Part shown: in pieces, positions 28,182 through 37,840 of the stretch
Layout of the letters: each line of letters opens with the position of its first letter
Numbering within the stretch: position 1 is the stretch's first letter
Assembly: GCA_037718865.1 (NCBI GenBank)
Contig: JBBJMP010000002.1
Span: 310,001-374,000, forward strand
Direction of reading: 5' to 3'
From: JADCRZ01 sp037718865
GTDB lineage: Bacteria; Bacteroidota; Bacteroidia; Chitinophagales; Chitinophagaceae
DNA: 64,000 nt
Translations under genes and position numbers: made by a program
The notes under the pieces: model-generated
Databases searched by the model: none
What the model was told of the DNA's origin: nothing
What the model saw: only the letters and a program-made list of their open reading frames with translations

Positions 28182-30434
28182 ATGCTATATTATAAACCAA
28201 TTGAAAAGACTTCTAATTTTCACCATCTTTCGGTTAAGGACCTTGCAGAGGCCAGGGATACATTTCATGTTCACCTGATGAATAAGCGAAATGTAATTGC
28301 TACTGCTATCAGCCGTTACCGCATACGCAAGTCAGACTTTATTGACATCGACGGCGACAAAATATATAAGCCTTCCAATCAATATCCACGTGAACCAAGG
28401 ACGCTTGAAAACAGTATTGTGACAGAGTTCTCCTGGCCATGCGTAATGGTTTTTGTAAAAAAATGGGAAGACGAATCAGCACTGATTAATGATGGGGGCG
28501 ATAACATTGCTCCTAAAAATATTTACATGCCCGATGGAAAAATTATCCCTATCTGTGTAGTAGAGGCCCCAAAAAAAGTTTTAGCAGATACGAACATCAA
28601 TGAACATGATCTCAACTTTCCGGTGAACTTTGTCAGTGGCGGTTATCCTTTGATTGTCGAATCACAGGGGGAAAGGAGAATCGCTTCAGTGGGTTGCCTG
28701 GTGAGTGACGGCAACAAAATATATGCTGTAACCAACAAGCATGTGGTTGGAAAAGAAGGTACGGAGATATTTACCCTGCTAAACGGAATTGAAACAAAAA
28801 TCGGTGTTAGCTCCGGTAAGCAATTGGGTAAGGGAAAATTTATAGATATCTATCCGGGGTTCGTTGGCAATAACCTGATCGTAAACCAGGATGTCGGTTT
28901 GATCGAAGTTGATGATCTGGCTATGTGGAAAACGGAAGTTATTGGTTTTGGACAAATACACGAATTGAAAGACCTTAACACGTTTAACCTTTCGCTTGAC
29001 CTGATAACAAAAAAGGTCTTCGCCTTTGGTGCTGTATCAAAGGATATGAAGGGCGAAATTGCAGGTCTCTTTTATCGCTATAAGGCAGTAGGCGGAATAG
29101 AATACATTGCTGATTACCTGATAGGCGGGGAAGATGGTATCAGCCTCAATACCAATCATGGAGATAGTGGAACACTCTGGCTGATTGAAGATGAAGACGA
29201 TGACAAAAATAAAATACTTCGCCCGTTTGCCTTGCATTGGGGACAGCATGAATTTATGGAAGGCGATAAAAAAAAGAAAAGAACCTATGCAATGGCTACC
29301 AGTCTGAGCAATATTTGTCGCGAGCTGGATATTGACCTCATGAGAGGCTGGAACCTGGACCAGGATTATTCCTGGGGAAAAACAGGGCATTTTAAGGTTG
29401 GCGCAAGGGCCTGTGACCTGGTAAGCGATGCTGGTTTATTAACGTTGCTACAGGCGAATAAATTCAACATTGGTTATTCCGATGATGAACTTAATGATCC
29501 TGAAAAGCTGGTTAAAGGGGGAAGCCGTGAATTCACCCCGCTTGCTGATGTGGCCGACCTGGTGTGGAGGTCCATGAAAGGAAACAAAGGTGTGGCTCGG
29601 GTCAATGACGAATCCAACCACTTTGCAGATATGGATGAAAAGCACCCCCTGGTCATGAATAATAAATCCTTATTGAATCTTTGTTTTCAGAGCAATGGTG
29701 CTGTTAATGAAGATTTTGTTGATAAGGATAAATGGCTTGAATTTTACCAATCAATGGACGAGGCAAAACCCGATCTTGACAGTGGGGGAAATAAGCGTCG
29801 CCGCCTTGGCGGTTTGCCGTTCAGGGTATGGCAGATGTATGATATAATGGTAAGTGCACTGCTGGAAAACAAAATAGATGAATTCATCTGCGCTGGCGGC
29901 ACTATGGTACATTACCTGGGTGATGCATGCCAGTGCCTGCACATTTCATTTAAACACCATGGCATAAAAAAGGAAGATAGCAAAGTACATAGCGACTATG
30001 AGGATAAAATGCTGATTAATAAGAATAACAGGAAAAAGTTGTTTGCAGGTATCAACGCGTTTAATAAAAAAGTAAAACCTGCCCATTTATTCACGGGGGG
30101 AAAAGGAGCCGCTACTGCAACGCTTAATCTCATGAAAGAAACGTTTACTACGCTTAGCCCTGATACGGTTATCAAAGCATGGCGGCAATCAGGGGACATG
30201 GAAGAATTATTTGATAAAGTGGGCGAACAGACAATAGCTAATTTTAACAACGGCTGCCTAACTATGGCCATTATCTGGCAGAGTGCCTGGGAGGAAGGTG
30301 GTGGAGATCTGATTGACCAGAGTGAGCTGGTGGCTATACACAGAGACCGGCTGATTGAACTGTATGAGGATAAGAGCTTCGTTCCCTCTTTCGCATTAGA
30401 TAAATTAATGTTGAAACAGGAAGAATTTGCATAA
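28182..30434 (+). CDS. Trypsin-like protease fused to zinc phospholipase C/S1-P1 nuclease-like domain
   Basis: This 750-residue protein seems to join two hydrolases. Residues about 150-370 form a trypsin-like fold with His187 (AVTNKHVVG), Asp237 (NQDVGLIEV) and Ser329 (NHGDSGTLW). Residues about 430-720 look like the helical zinc-dependent phospholipase C/S1-P1 nuclease fold: SNHFADMDE (His480), HYLGDACQCLHISFKHHG (His577, Asp581) and VHSDYE. No signal peptide or membrane span is evident. The next gene starts 20 bases downstream, suggesting an operon. Protease and zinc-hydrolase motifs are seen; the substrate is unknown. The fusion could be a protease-gated effector (inference). I know of no characterised protein with this architecture. 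Confidence 0.75.
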   Translation: MLYYKPIEKTSNFHHLSVKDLAEARDTFHVHLMNKRNVIATAISRYRIRKSDFIDIDGDKIYKPSNQYPREPRTLENSIVTEFSWPCVMVFVKKWEDESALINDGGDNIAPKNIYMPDGKIIPICVVEAPKKVLADTNINEHDLNFPVNFVSGGYPLIVESQGERRIASVGCLVSDGNKIYAVTNKHVVGKEGTEIFTLLNGIETKIGVSSGKQLGKGKFIDIYPGFVGNNLIVNQDVGLIEVDDLAMWKTEVIGFGQIHELKDLNTFNLSLDLITKKVFAFGAVSKDMKGEIAGLFYRYKAVGGIEYIADYLIGGEDGISLNTNHGDSGTLWLIEDEDDDKNKILRPFALHWGQHEFMEGDKKKKRTYAMATSLSNICRELDIDLMRGWNLDQDYSWGKTGHFKVGARACDLVSDAGLLTLLQANKFNIGYSDDELNDPEKLVKGGSREFTPLADVADLVWRSMKGNKGVARVNDESNHFADMDEKHPLVMNNKSLLNLCFQSNGAVNEDFVDKDKWLEFYQSMDEAKPDLDSGGNKRRRLGGLPFRVWQMYDIMVSALLENKIDEFICAGGTMVHYLGDACQCLHISFKHHGIKKEDSKVHSDYEDKMLINKNNRKKLFAGINAFNKKVKPAHLFTGGKGAATATLNLMKETFTTLSPDTVIKAWRQSGDMEELFDKVGEQTIANFNNGCLTMAIIWQSAWEEGGGDLIDQSELVAIHRDRLIELYEDKSFVPSFALDKLMLKQEEFA

Positions 30435-30454
30435 GTTGTCTTATAAAGACAACT

Positions 30455-33100
30455 ATGCGTTCATTAAAAAATTTCGCGCGGCCTGGTTTCAAAGGCAAAT
30501 GGATTGAGATATTTCTGACACTTGTTCTTTTAACTATAGCGACCATTCCAATTGCTCAAAAAATAGCAAAAGACGGCAAAGATACCTTTGAAAAAAATTC
30601 CCTGGTAGGTAAACAACAGGATGAAAGTTATATTGTTCCTACATCGCAGGTTATCAATCCTGCAGGTACCACCGTTCTTTTTCCGGGCAGGCCGGTGGAT
30701 CTTGCGCTGAATGCTGATGAAACCATTCTTGCCGTAAAAAACCTCAGGGACCTTGTTTTCTTTGATGTGCTGAAGCAAACCGTAAAACAAATACTCGTCC
30801 TTCCCGAAGGGGGAAATACGTTTACAGGCATCAGGTGGAGCAACAACGGCCAGAAGGTTTGGACAACGGATACAAGAGGGTATTTACGTTCGGCAAAATT
30901 GCAGGTGAATGGCTTATACGCCTGGAGTGATGAAATCCTGCTTCCAACAAAAATTTTGTCCGGCGGCCGGTTTGCATGGGAAAACGAAGTCCTGGACAAG
31001 TCAGCAAGAGCTTCGCCTGGCAGGGAGTATCCGGGCGGGTTTGCGATTGATGAACAACGCGGATACATATACGTTACCCTTAACCGTAATAATGCTCTCG
31101 GCATCGTAAACATTAAAACAAACAGGTTTGAGGGGTATGTGCCGGTTGGCATTGCACCTTACGCTGTGATTCTGACAGGCTCCAAGGCTTATGTTACAAA
31201 CTGGGGAGGCAGGCTGCCCGTAAAAGGAGATAAAACGGCGCTTTCTGCGGGAACTCCGGTTGTCATTGATCCTCAAACAGGTATTGCATCTTCAGGCACC
31301 GTTACTGTTATCGACCTAAATAACCGCAGGGCCATTAAGGAAATAAACGTTCATCTGCATCCATCAGGCATGGTGCTTCAACCCGACGGTTCGAGATTAT
31401 ATGTAGCCAATGCAAATAGCGATCTGATCTCTGTTATTAACACACGTACCGACCAGGTTATTAAAGACCTCAATCCAAAGCCGATGGCAGAGCTGCCTTT
31501 TGGAAGTGCCCCCAATGCAGTGGCTATTTCCCCGGATGGTAAAACACTTTATGCAGCCAATGGTGGAAATAACCTTGTTGCAGTAATTGACCTTACATCA
31601 GACCTGGTAAAAGGTTTAATACCGACAGGCTGGTATCCTGGTGCGGTGGTGCTAAGCAAGGATGGAAAAAAGCTTTTTGTTGCCAATACAAAAGGCGTGG
31701 GAGGCAGGTCATTACACGCAGGCGCTAAAGGTTATAAATCAAATGATCATACAGGTTCCGTTTCATTTGTTCCGGTTCCTTCTGAAAATGTTCTTGAAGA
31801 GTATACGGTCAAGGCAGCCACCAATATGCGTTTGCCGCGAATAACCCAAACAATTAAACTGGAAAAGGTACAGGAGAAAATAGTGCCTGTTCCAACAAAG
31901 CCGGGAGAAAAATCCGTTTTTAAACATGTACTATATATCATCAAGGAAAATAAAACGTATGACCAGGTTTTTGGTGGTTTAAAGCAGGGTAATGGCGACA
32001 GTTCATTATGCCAGTTTGGAAGAAATGTTACTCCGAACCATCACGCGATTGCTGAAAATTTTGTGTTGCTTGACAATACCTATTGCAACGGTGTATTAAG
32101 TGCCGACGGGCATCAATGGACAAATGAGGGGTATGTCACTGACTATCTGGAAAAAAGCTTTGGCGGATTTATAAGAAGTTATCCCTATAAGGGTGATGAC
32201 CCAATAGCTTTTGCATCATCGGGATTTATCTGGGATAACGTTATAAAAAAGGGCCTGACCTTTCGCAATTACGGCGAATTCGTTGATGCGGAAATCGAGC
32301 CAGCAAATGTATCATGGAGCCGGATGTATGAAGAGTTTAAGAACAATGCGAATAACATAACGATCAAGGCTACCTCAAAGCTTCATACTTTAGGGCCTTA
32401 TAATTGTCCCACATTTCCGGGTTTTACTGGAAGAATACCAGACGTTTACCGGGCAAGGGAGTTTATTAAAGAGCTGGATGCCTATCAGGCAAAAGGAGAG
32501 CTTCCAAATTTTATGTTGATGCTGCTGCCTAATGATCATACCGTAGGTGTAAATGAAAATTTTCCTACGCCTGCTGCTGCAGTTGCTGACAACGATGTGG
32601 CATTGGGCCAGATTGTTGAAGCCGTAAGTAAAAGCAAATTCTGGAAAGAGACGGCCATTTTTGTTATTCAGGACGATCCGCAATCCGGACTTGATCATGT
32701 AGACGGAAAACGTACGGTGGCTTTATGTATAAGTCCTTATACCAAAAGAGGAGAAGTGATCAGTACGTTCTATAATCAGAACAGCGTATTGCGCACTATA
32801 GAATTGATATTAGGACTGCCTCCAATGAGCCAGTTTGATCTTGTGGCTACTCCGATGGTTGATTGTTTTACCGATAAACCCGATTTCGCGCCATACATTG
32901 CATTACCCAATCAGGTTCCGCTTGATCAAATGAATCCGAAACTATCATCGCTAAAAGGCAGGCAAAAATACTGGGCCGAAAAGTCTATGAAAATGCCATT
33001 GGAAGAAGTGGATAAAGCAGAGGATGATACGTTAAATAAGATCATCTGGTATGCTGTCAGGGGGTATGATGTGCCTTATCCGGTTATCCGTAAAAAGTGA
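30455..33100 (+). CDS. YncE-type beta-propeller/phosphoesterase fusion protein
   Basis: This 881-residue protein has an N-terminal hydrophobic segment (FLTLVLLTIATIPIA, residues 20-34) and then a YVTN/YncE beta-propeller with repeats such as GSAPNAVAISPDGKTLYAAN and GWYPGAVVLSKDGKKLFVAN. The C-terminal part is an alkaline-phosphatase-superfamily phosphoesterase of the AcpA/phospholipase C type: VLYIIKENKTYDQVFGG, ENFVLLDNTYCNGVLSADGH, MLMLLPNDHTVG and QDDPQSGLDHVDGKRT. These hold the expected metal ligands and nucleophile region. It is probably envelope-exported and releases phosphate from phosphoesters or phospholipids. Co-directional spacing of 20 bases ties it to the upstream fusion protease. 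Confidence 0.85.
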   Translation: MRSLKNFARPGFKGKWIEIFLTLVLLTIATIPIAQKIAKDGKDTFEKNSLVGKQQDESYIVPTSQVINPAGTTVLFPGRPVDLALNADETILAVKNLRDLVFFDVLKQTVKQILVLPEGGNTFTGIRWSNNGQKVWTTDTRGYLRSAKLQVNGLYAWSDEILLPTKILSGGRFAWENEVLDKSARASPGREYPGGFAIDEQRGYIYVTLNRNNALGIVNIKTNRFEGYVPVGIAPYAVILTGSKAYVTNWGGRLPVKGDKTALSAGTPVVIDPQTGIASSGTVTVIDLNNRRAIKEINVHLHPSGMVLQPDGSRLYVANANSDLISVINTRTDQVIKDLNPKPMAELPFGSAPNAVAISPDGKTLYAANGGNNLVAVIDLTSDLVKGLIPTGWYPGAVVLSKDGKKLFVANTKGVGGRSLHAGAKGYKSNDHTGSVSFVPVPSENVLEEYTVKAATNMRLPRITQTIKLEKVQEKIVPVPTKPGEKSVFKHVLYIIKENKTYDQVFGGLKQGNGDSSLCQFGRNVTPNHHAIAENFVLLDNTYCNGVLSADGHQWTNEGYVTDYLEKSFGGFIRSYPYKGDDPIAFASSGFIWDNVIKKGLTFRNYGEFVDAEIEPANVSWSRMYEEFKNNANNITIKATSKLHTLGPYNCPTFPGFTGRIPDVYRAREFIKELDAYQAKGELPNFMLMLLPNDHTVGVNENFPTPAAAVADNDVALGQIVEAVSKSKFWKETAIFVIQDDPQSGLDHVDGKRTVALCISPYTKRGEVISTFYNQNSVLRTIELILGLPPMSQFDLVATPMVDCFTDKPDFAPYIALPNQVPLDQMNPKLSSLKGRQKYWAEKSMKMPLEEVDKAEDDTLNKIIWYAVRGYDVPYPVIRKK

Positions 33101-33153
33101 TTGACTAACAGGCATGCAGATAGGCACTCATGAAATAGTACATGTACCTATTG

Positions 33154-36100
33154 TTACTCTACTATTTTAAAGGCTGCCCAATAGAAGGGATCATACTTTC
33201 GTTTCATGTTTAATTGAGCTTTCCTGAAGGCCTTTCTGTTAGATTCTCCATTTAATAAGTTGCGATAAAATAAGCTCATTAATTCTCCCGTTTGTTTATC
33301 AGGTACCGGCCATAGACTCACTATCATTTCTTTTACGCCTGCCATTTTAAATGCTCTTTGCAGCCCCAGCACACCTTCATTACCTGCGAGATCTCCTAAC
33401 GCTGTCTCACATGCGCTTAATACTACCAAGTCTGTGCCGCTTAAATCCAGTTGGGCTATTTCATAAGCTGTCAGTATGCCATCTTCCCTTCCTGCGGGTA
33501 CTTCTTCTCCCTTCCAGGCCCGGTTTCCTCCTGCCATTACCAGTCCGCTCCTGAACATGGGATTTTGTTGCATGTTAAAGGCACCGCCTCCTCCGCCTGG
33601 ATTCTTATCGTCAACCTTATTATCCGCAACCGGCAGGAAAAATCCATGTGTGGCGAGATGAAGTATTTGAGGACTTTTGCCATCCATTGCCTTAAAAGCT
33701 TCTTCTGTGGCGCTTGTATCACTATTGATCGTATTACGAATATCGTAAGACCGAAAAATACCATGAAGACTTTTCAGTTCCTGTTTTGTTCCGGGCAATG
33801 CCTTCCATTCACTCCCACCGGAAGCAAGGGTACGCATGTCTGTAACATCCGCTGAAAAAAAATTAAAGTTGATTGGAGCGTCTCCCGTGTACATATCCGT
33901 GGAGTTGCCAACACTATCAGTACCACTCCTTGTGATATTAATCAAGTCATTGGCGTCATAATCAATATTACCCCACAAACTCACTGACGCCGGTTTTTGG
34001 GCCATCCGTCTGTTTTGAACGATAGACCGGGTACTAAGAACCTGATTAAGTTGATACTTATCGATAAGAAGGTGAGCGCTATCTACCCGCAGGGCATCAA
34101 ACGCTACTCGGTTGAGTAAGCCGGAAGGAGCATAATAAACCGTATGCGTATTTGAAAGAATCTTTTCCAATGGTTTCCAGATTAGCAGATACATGGAATC
34201 ACTAAAAAGGGAAGAAGCCGCGTCCACAATCACTCCGCGGCTATAATCAGCAGGTGAGTCAGCCTTCATGGCTGTGGCATAAGCAGGCCTTAATAAATGC
34301 TTTAACTGTCTTTCCTCACAAAGAGGGACGAAGTGAACGGCACTGTCATTGGGAAGAACAACCAAAGCAGCATACATGACGCTATCGGTCCATCTTTTGT
34401 CATATAATTGGAAAGATATAAATTCTATTGCTGCCTGATGCTTTAATAGCTGCGGGCTAATGTGATTTGTGGAAATGTTTGAATTACTAAGCTGAGATCG
34501 GAAGGAAGCGGAAGCGCGGGAGAGTTGTTGCTCCAGCTGGGTTGAGGTTTCGGTAAGACTATCAAGGTAAGGAACCCGTTTCACAAGAGGAAGCAGGAGC
34601 TGTTTTCCAAGGAACGCCTTGTTGGTGCGCCAGTTCTCATAAAGATGCAAGGTGTTGCTTTCGCCGCTTTTACGAATACTGTTAAGTACTGCCTGTTGAT
34701 CTTCAAGTATCATTCCTTTCAAGGTCAGTTCATTTGTGTAAATTTGATTGGCAAGTAATGGCTGATCAACAGCCTCAAGAAAAAGCAAAGAAGGAAGATA
34801 GGTGAACTGAAATGCCTCTTTATTTAACAGGATAATTTTCTCCTGCTCAGATAACGTGGAATACGTGTTGGTAAGGTGCGCGAGTTCAATATTCAAGGCA
34901 TTTATATACACGAGTGCCGCCTCTTTATAATTATTTAATAAAGTATAGAGTGACGCAAGACCGTTCAGATTGATAACATTATCAACACATTTTTCTCCAT
35001 ACACTTTCGATGTGATCTCAATGGACTGCTTATAGAAAGGCAGCGCGGCGTTATACTCGCCTGTCCTTACAAGTAGACGGGCCATGACGTGTAAACTAAT
35101 GGCATAAGAGGGATGACCTTCTCCCAATGCTGCCTTAGTGATATTTAATGCCTGTTGACATAAGGGCAACGCTTTATCATACCGCCCTTGTCGCTCATAT
35201 AATATAGATAAACTATTTAAGCTAAGGGCGTAATCAGGATGTTTTTCTCCAAGTATTTCTTTTCTGATTTTTACTGCTTCTTCAATTAGAGGTAGTGCCT
35301 TTTCATACTGCCCGATACGGGAGTATAACCGGCCCAAATTATTTATATTAGAAGCATAATTCATTTTTTCTTCAGGCATTCCTTTTCTGATATTTACTGC
35401 CTCCTGAATCAAGTTTAGTGCTTTGTCGAACTGCCCGATGTAGACGTATAAGCCGGCAAACTCGTTTAAAGTGGTGGCATAAGTGGGATGTTTTACTCCC
35501 CATGCTTGTTTGATAGAAGATGCCGCCAATTGAAATAAAGGCAGGGCTTTGTAATACCTTCCCATACGTACATACAAACGGGCAGTGCTACTTAATATCG
35601 TGGCATAGTCAGGATGCCTTTCCGGCGAAGTTCTTTTGACAATAGTTAAGGCCTGTTGAAACCTGGCCAGGGAAGTATCATACTGTCCCATGCTTTCATA
35701 TAGGTCGGCTAAATCAACTAAACTACTTAGATAGGAAGGATCATCCTCACCAAGTATTTCTTTTTTAATGCTAGCGGCCTGCTGCTGCAAAGGCAGCGCT
35801 TTATCCAGCCTCCCCATATAATCATAAACAATGGCTAAATTGCTTAAGGTGGAGACGTATTCGGCATGTTTATCTCCCAATTTACTTTTAATGATTGGCA
35901 AAGCCTTTTGATACAAAAACAAGGCTGTATCATATCGTCGTATCTGCCTGTTGAGTACTCCTAAATTAACTAAGCTGATAGCATAGTCGGGATGTTCGCC
36001 CCGGGGAGGCAATTCAGCCAGTAGGAATGAAATTGTTTTAGCACAAGAAATGATTCTTTCCCTGTTTAACCCTGAATTTTTTGCCAATAATTCCTCTGCT

Positions 36101-36333
36101 ACTATCAGCTTTCTCGATAAGGAGTCATTTATACTGTCGCTTGTATATAAAGCCTGCACATCCTTTATAACACCTCTTATCTTCTCATCTTTTACACTTT
36201 CGAAAAAGTAAGTGAGGTTATGCCTGAGACTATCATGCAAGGACGAAAACTGTCCTTGTACATTTTGCGCTGAACATTGCCCTGATAAATATATCAAGAC
36301 CAATAAAATAAGGTTTTTCGGCTGACTGCCCAT
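33154..36333 (-). CDS. TPR-CHAT protease-like protein (exported)
   Basis: This protein of about 1059 residues has a signal peptide (NLILLVLIYLSGQCSAQ), about nine tetratricopeptide repeats of the kinesin-light-chain type (YDTALFLYQKALPIIKSKLG and similar, about residues 110-510), a helical linker, and a C-terminal CHAT domain. The caspase-like dyad is visible as His896 (LHLATHGFF) and Cys975 (VLSACETALG). CHAT is a separase/caspase-type cysteine protease fold used in bacterial conflict and signalling. I start at ATG 36333, because the 32 residues encoded upstream would bury the signal peptide. It converges with the two-gene unit before it. Its substrate is unknown. Confidence 0.88.
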   Translation of the reverse strand: MGSQPKNLILLVLIYLSGQCSAQNVQGQFSSLHDSLRHNLTYFFESVKDEKIRGVIKDVQALYTSDSINDSLSRKLIVAEELLAKNSGLNRERIISCAKTISFLLAELPPRGEHPDYAISLVNLGVLNRQIRRYDTALFLYQKALPIIKSKLGDKHAEYVSTLSNLAIVYDYMGRLDKALPLQQQAASIKKEILGEDDPSYLSSLVDLADLYESMGQYDTSLARFQQALTIVKRTSPERHPDYATILSSTARLYVRMGRYYKALPLFQLAASSIKQAWGVKHPTYATTLNEFAGLYVYIGQFDKALNLIQEAVNIRKGMPEEKMNYASNINNLGRLYSRIGQYEKALPLIEEAVKIRKEILGEKHPDYALSLNSLSILYERQGRYDKALPLCQQALNITKAALGEGHPSYAISLHVMARLLVRTGEYNAALPFYKQSIEITSKVYGEKCVDNVINLNGLASLYTLLNNYKEAALVYINALNIELAHLTNTYSTLSEQEKIILLNKEAFQFTYLPSLLFLEAVDQPLLANQIYTNELTLKGMILEDQQAVLNSIRKSGESNTLHLYENWRTNKAFLGKQLLLPLVKRVPYLDSLTETSTQLEQQLSRASASFRSQLSNSNISTNHISPQLLKHQAAIEFISFQLYDKRWTDSVMYAALVVLPNDSAVHFVPLCEERQLKHLLRPAYATAMKADSPADYSRGVIVDAASSLFSDSMYLLIWKPLEKILSNTHTVYYAPSGLLNRVAFDALRVDSAHLLIDKYQLNQVLSTRSIVQNRRMAQKPASVSLWGNIDYDANDLINITRSGTDSVGNSTDMYTGDAPINFNFFSADVTDMRTLASGGSEWKALPGTKQELKSLHGIFRSYDIRNTINSDTSATEEAFKAMDGKSPQILHLATHGFFLPVADNKVDDKNPGGGGGAFNMQQNPMFRSGLVMAGGNRAWKGEEVPAGREDGILTAYEIAQLDLSGTDLVVLSACETALGDLAGNEGVLGLQRAFKMAGVKEMIVSLWPVPDKQTGELMSLFYRNLLNGESNRKAFRKAQLNMKRKYDPFYWAAFKIVE

Positions 36334-36531
36334 AAAGCATGTATTAAGTAGATGATTAGAAGAATCTTTTTTTTTAGCTGTGCAACTGTTTGCCAGGGAA
36401 ACAAGCTCCACCCTGTAAATGAGATACATGATTTGCGAATAGCGTGTTCATTATTCAAAGCATTAACCCACCCAAAATTTTTGTAAATCTACATTACCCT
36501 ACATGAGAAAAAAATACCACGAACAGGTAGT

Positions 36532-36747
36532 TTGATCTTAAGGTTAATGTGCCTACATTCGCACCTGCATTATATTCCGGGGGCCGTGAAGGCCATTGTA
36601 AAAGTAACATCCAACTTACCAGAAGGAGTCTATAAAGACAGGCGAATAATGTATTTCAAGGATATGGAAGAAATACATGCGAACAAAAAAGAACTGGAAA
36701 GAATAATAAATGAATATGTACAATTAGTAGTAAGAGACGGCTCCTGA
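36532..36747 (+). CDS. Short unrecognised open frame
   Basis: This is a 71-codon frame with a TTG start. The C-terminal 40 residues (RIMYFKDMEEIHANKKEL onward) look protein-like and helical, but match nothing I know, and there is no clear start signal. It could be a remnant of a longer gene. It lies divergently from the CHAT gene. Confidence 0.2.
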   Translation: MILRLMCLHSHLHYIPGAVKAIVKVTSNLPEGVYKDRRIMYFKDMEEIHANKKELERIINEYVQLVVRDGS

Positions 36748-36762
36748 CGGGCGCTCTGGACT

Positions 36763-37398
36763 TTATACATTAACGGATGGCACCGTAAAAATCAGGTCAT
36801 TGACAGTACTTATTTCATCTTCGTTAATGGTATGCCCCATATTGTTGTATACTTTTTCCGTAACACTCGCGTGCATGTTTTTTAGAATATTAGAAGTGGC
36901 ATACACCCTTTCAACCGGAATATGCGGATCCGGATTGCTTGTACCAATAAACACAGGTGTTCCATTAAAATCTCCGGCATAATTTTCAGGATAAATTTTA
37001 TCTCCTATCAGTCCTCCCGTAAAGGCCACTACGCCTCCGTATCTGCCCGCGTTGCGGGTTACAAATTCAAGAGTCAGGCAGGCACCTTGTGAGAACCCGA
37101 GAAAATAGATGTTTTCTGATGAAATTTCGAGGGCCTTAATGTCATCCACCATTTCTTTTAGCAAAGAAAGGGCCGATGACAGCCACGGTTCGTTTTGACC
37201 AGGTGGTAAGAGAAAAGAATATGGATACCAGGTATTGTTGGTTGCCTGTGGCGCCAGCAAGGCAAAATCCTTTACACGCAGGTAGGAAGACAGAGAAAGA
37301 ATGTCTTCTGCACTTCCGCCACGCCCATGGATCATGATTAAAACTTTGCCGGCTTCTTTCAAGTCCTTTCCTGCAGAAACAATCTTCTTTTGATGCAT
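36763..37398 (-). CDS. Alpha/beta hydrolase (carboxylesterase/phospholipase family)
   Basis: This 211-residue cytosolic enzyme belongs to the dienelactone hydrolase-like/phospholipase-carboxylesterase group. The oxyanion region is MIHGRGGSAED, the nucleophile elbow is LGFSQGACL, the acid is Asp in TSNPDPHIP and the base is His in NNMGHTI, a full catalytic triad. Length is normal for the family. It precedes, on the same strand, a small GNAT gene 22 bases upstream, followed by a ring-cleaving dioxygenase; this trio is common in Bacteroidota and Firmicutes near quinone/aromatic detoxification genes (as I recall). Confidence 0.88.
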   Translation of the reverse strand: MHQKKIVSAGKDLKEAGKVLIMIHGRGGSAEDILSLSSYLRVKDFALLAPQATNNTWYPYSFLLPPGQNEPWLSSALSLLKEMVDDIKALEISSENIYFLGFSQGACLTLEFVTRNAGRYGGVVAFTGGLIGDKIYPENYAGDFNGTPVFIGTSNPDPHIPVERVYATSNILKNMHASVTEKVYNNMGHTINEDEISTVNDLIFTVPSVNV

Positions 37399-37419
37399 GT
37401 TATGTATATTTTTCCGGAT

Positions 37420-37713
37420 TCAAAACGATTTCTCCCATACATCTGCGTAAAGGTCAGGATGCCGTTTAAACTGCGCATGTACAAAAGTGCAAAGTGGCAT
37501 TACCCTGAGGTGGTGCTCTCTGGCATAAGTTACCATATGTTCGATTAATTTTTTCGCAAGCCCTTTGCCTTCGGCTTTTGTTGCCACTTCGGTGTGGTAT
37601 ACCGTTAGTTTGCTGTCTGCAATGCTTATTACCATCTCAGCCAGTTGTTCTGATTCAAAGATGTAAAATGCCCCATGACCCTTTTCATTTAAATTCAGCT
37701 TGATATCTTCCAT
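37420..37713 (-). CDS. Small GNAT-like acetyltransferase
   Basis: This 97-residue protein matches the short YidJ-like GNAT family: central VYHTEVATKAEGKGLAKKL, in which the EGKGLA loop binds acetyl-CoA, and the characteristic VMPLCTFVHAQFKRHPD end. Members are half the size of classic GNATs and their acceptors are unknown. It is followed on the same strand by the hydrolase gene (22 bases). Confidence 0.88.
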   Translation of the reverse strand: MEDIKLNLNEKGHGAFYIFESEQLAEMVISIADSKLTVYHTEVATKAEGKGLAKKLIEHMVTYAREHHLRVMPLCTFVHAQFKRHPDLYADVWEKSF

Positions 37714-37744
37714 AAAAAAATAAATTATCTGGTAACAAGACGAT

Positions 37745-37840
37745 CGTGTAAGGTTTAAAGTTTAAGGTTTCGTTGAATAATACTTCTGCAGAGAGGAAAT
37801 ATCATTGACTAAAAAGAACCTTAGACCTTAGACCTTAAAC
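37745..37840 (-). repeat. AAGGT-type heptads with dyad, likely terminator
   Basis: AAGGTTTAAAGTTTAAGGT on one side and CCTTAGACCTTAGACCTT on the other are built from AAGGTYT heptads in opposite orientation, so they can form a long imperfect hairpin. It sits just after the dioxygenase gene (minus strand) and could end its transcript. It is also the second heptad-type repeat in the window. Confidence 0.45.
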
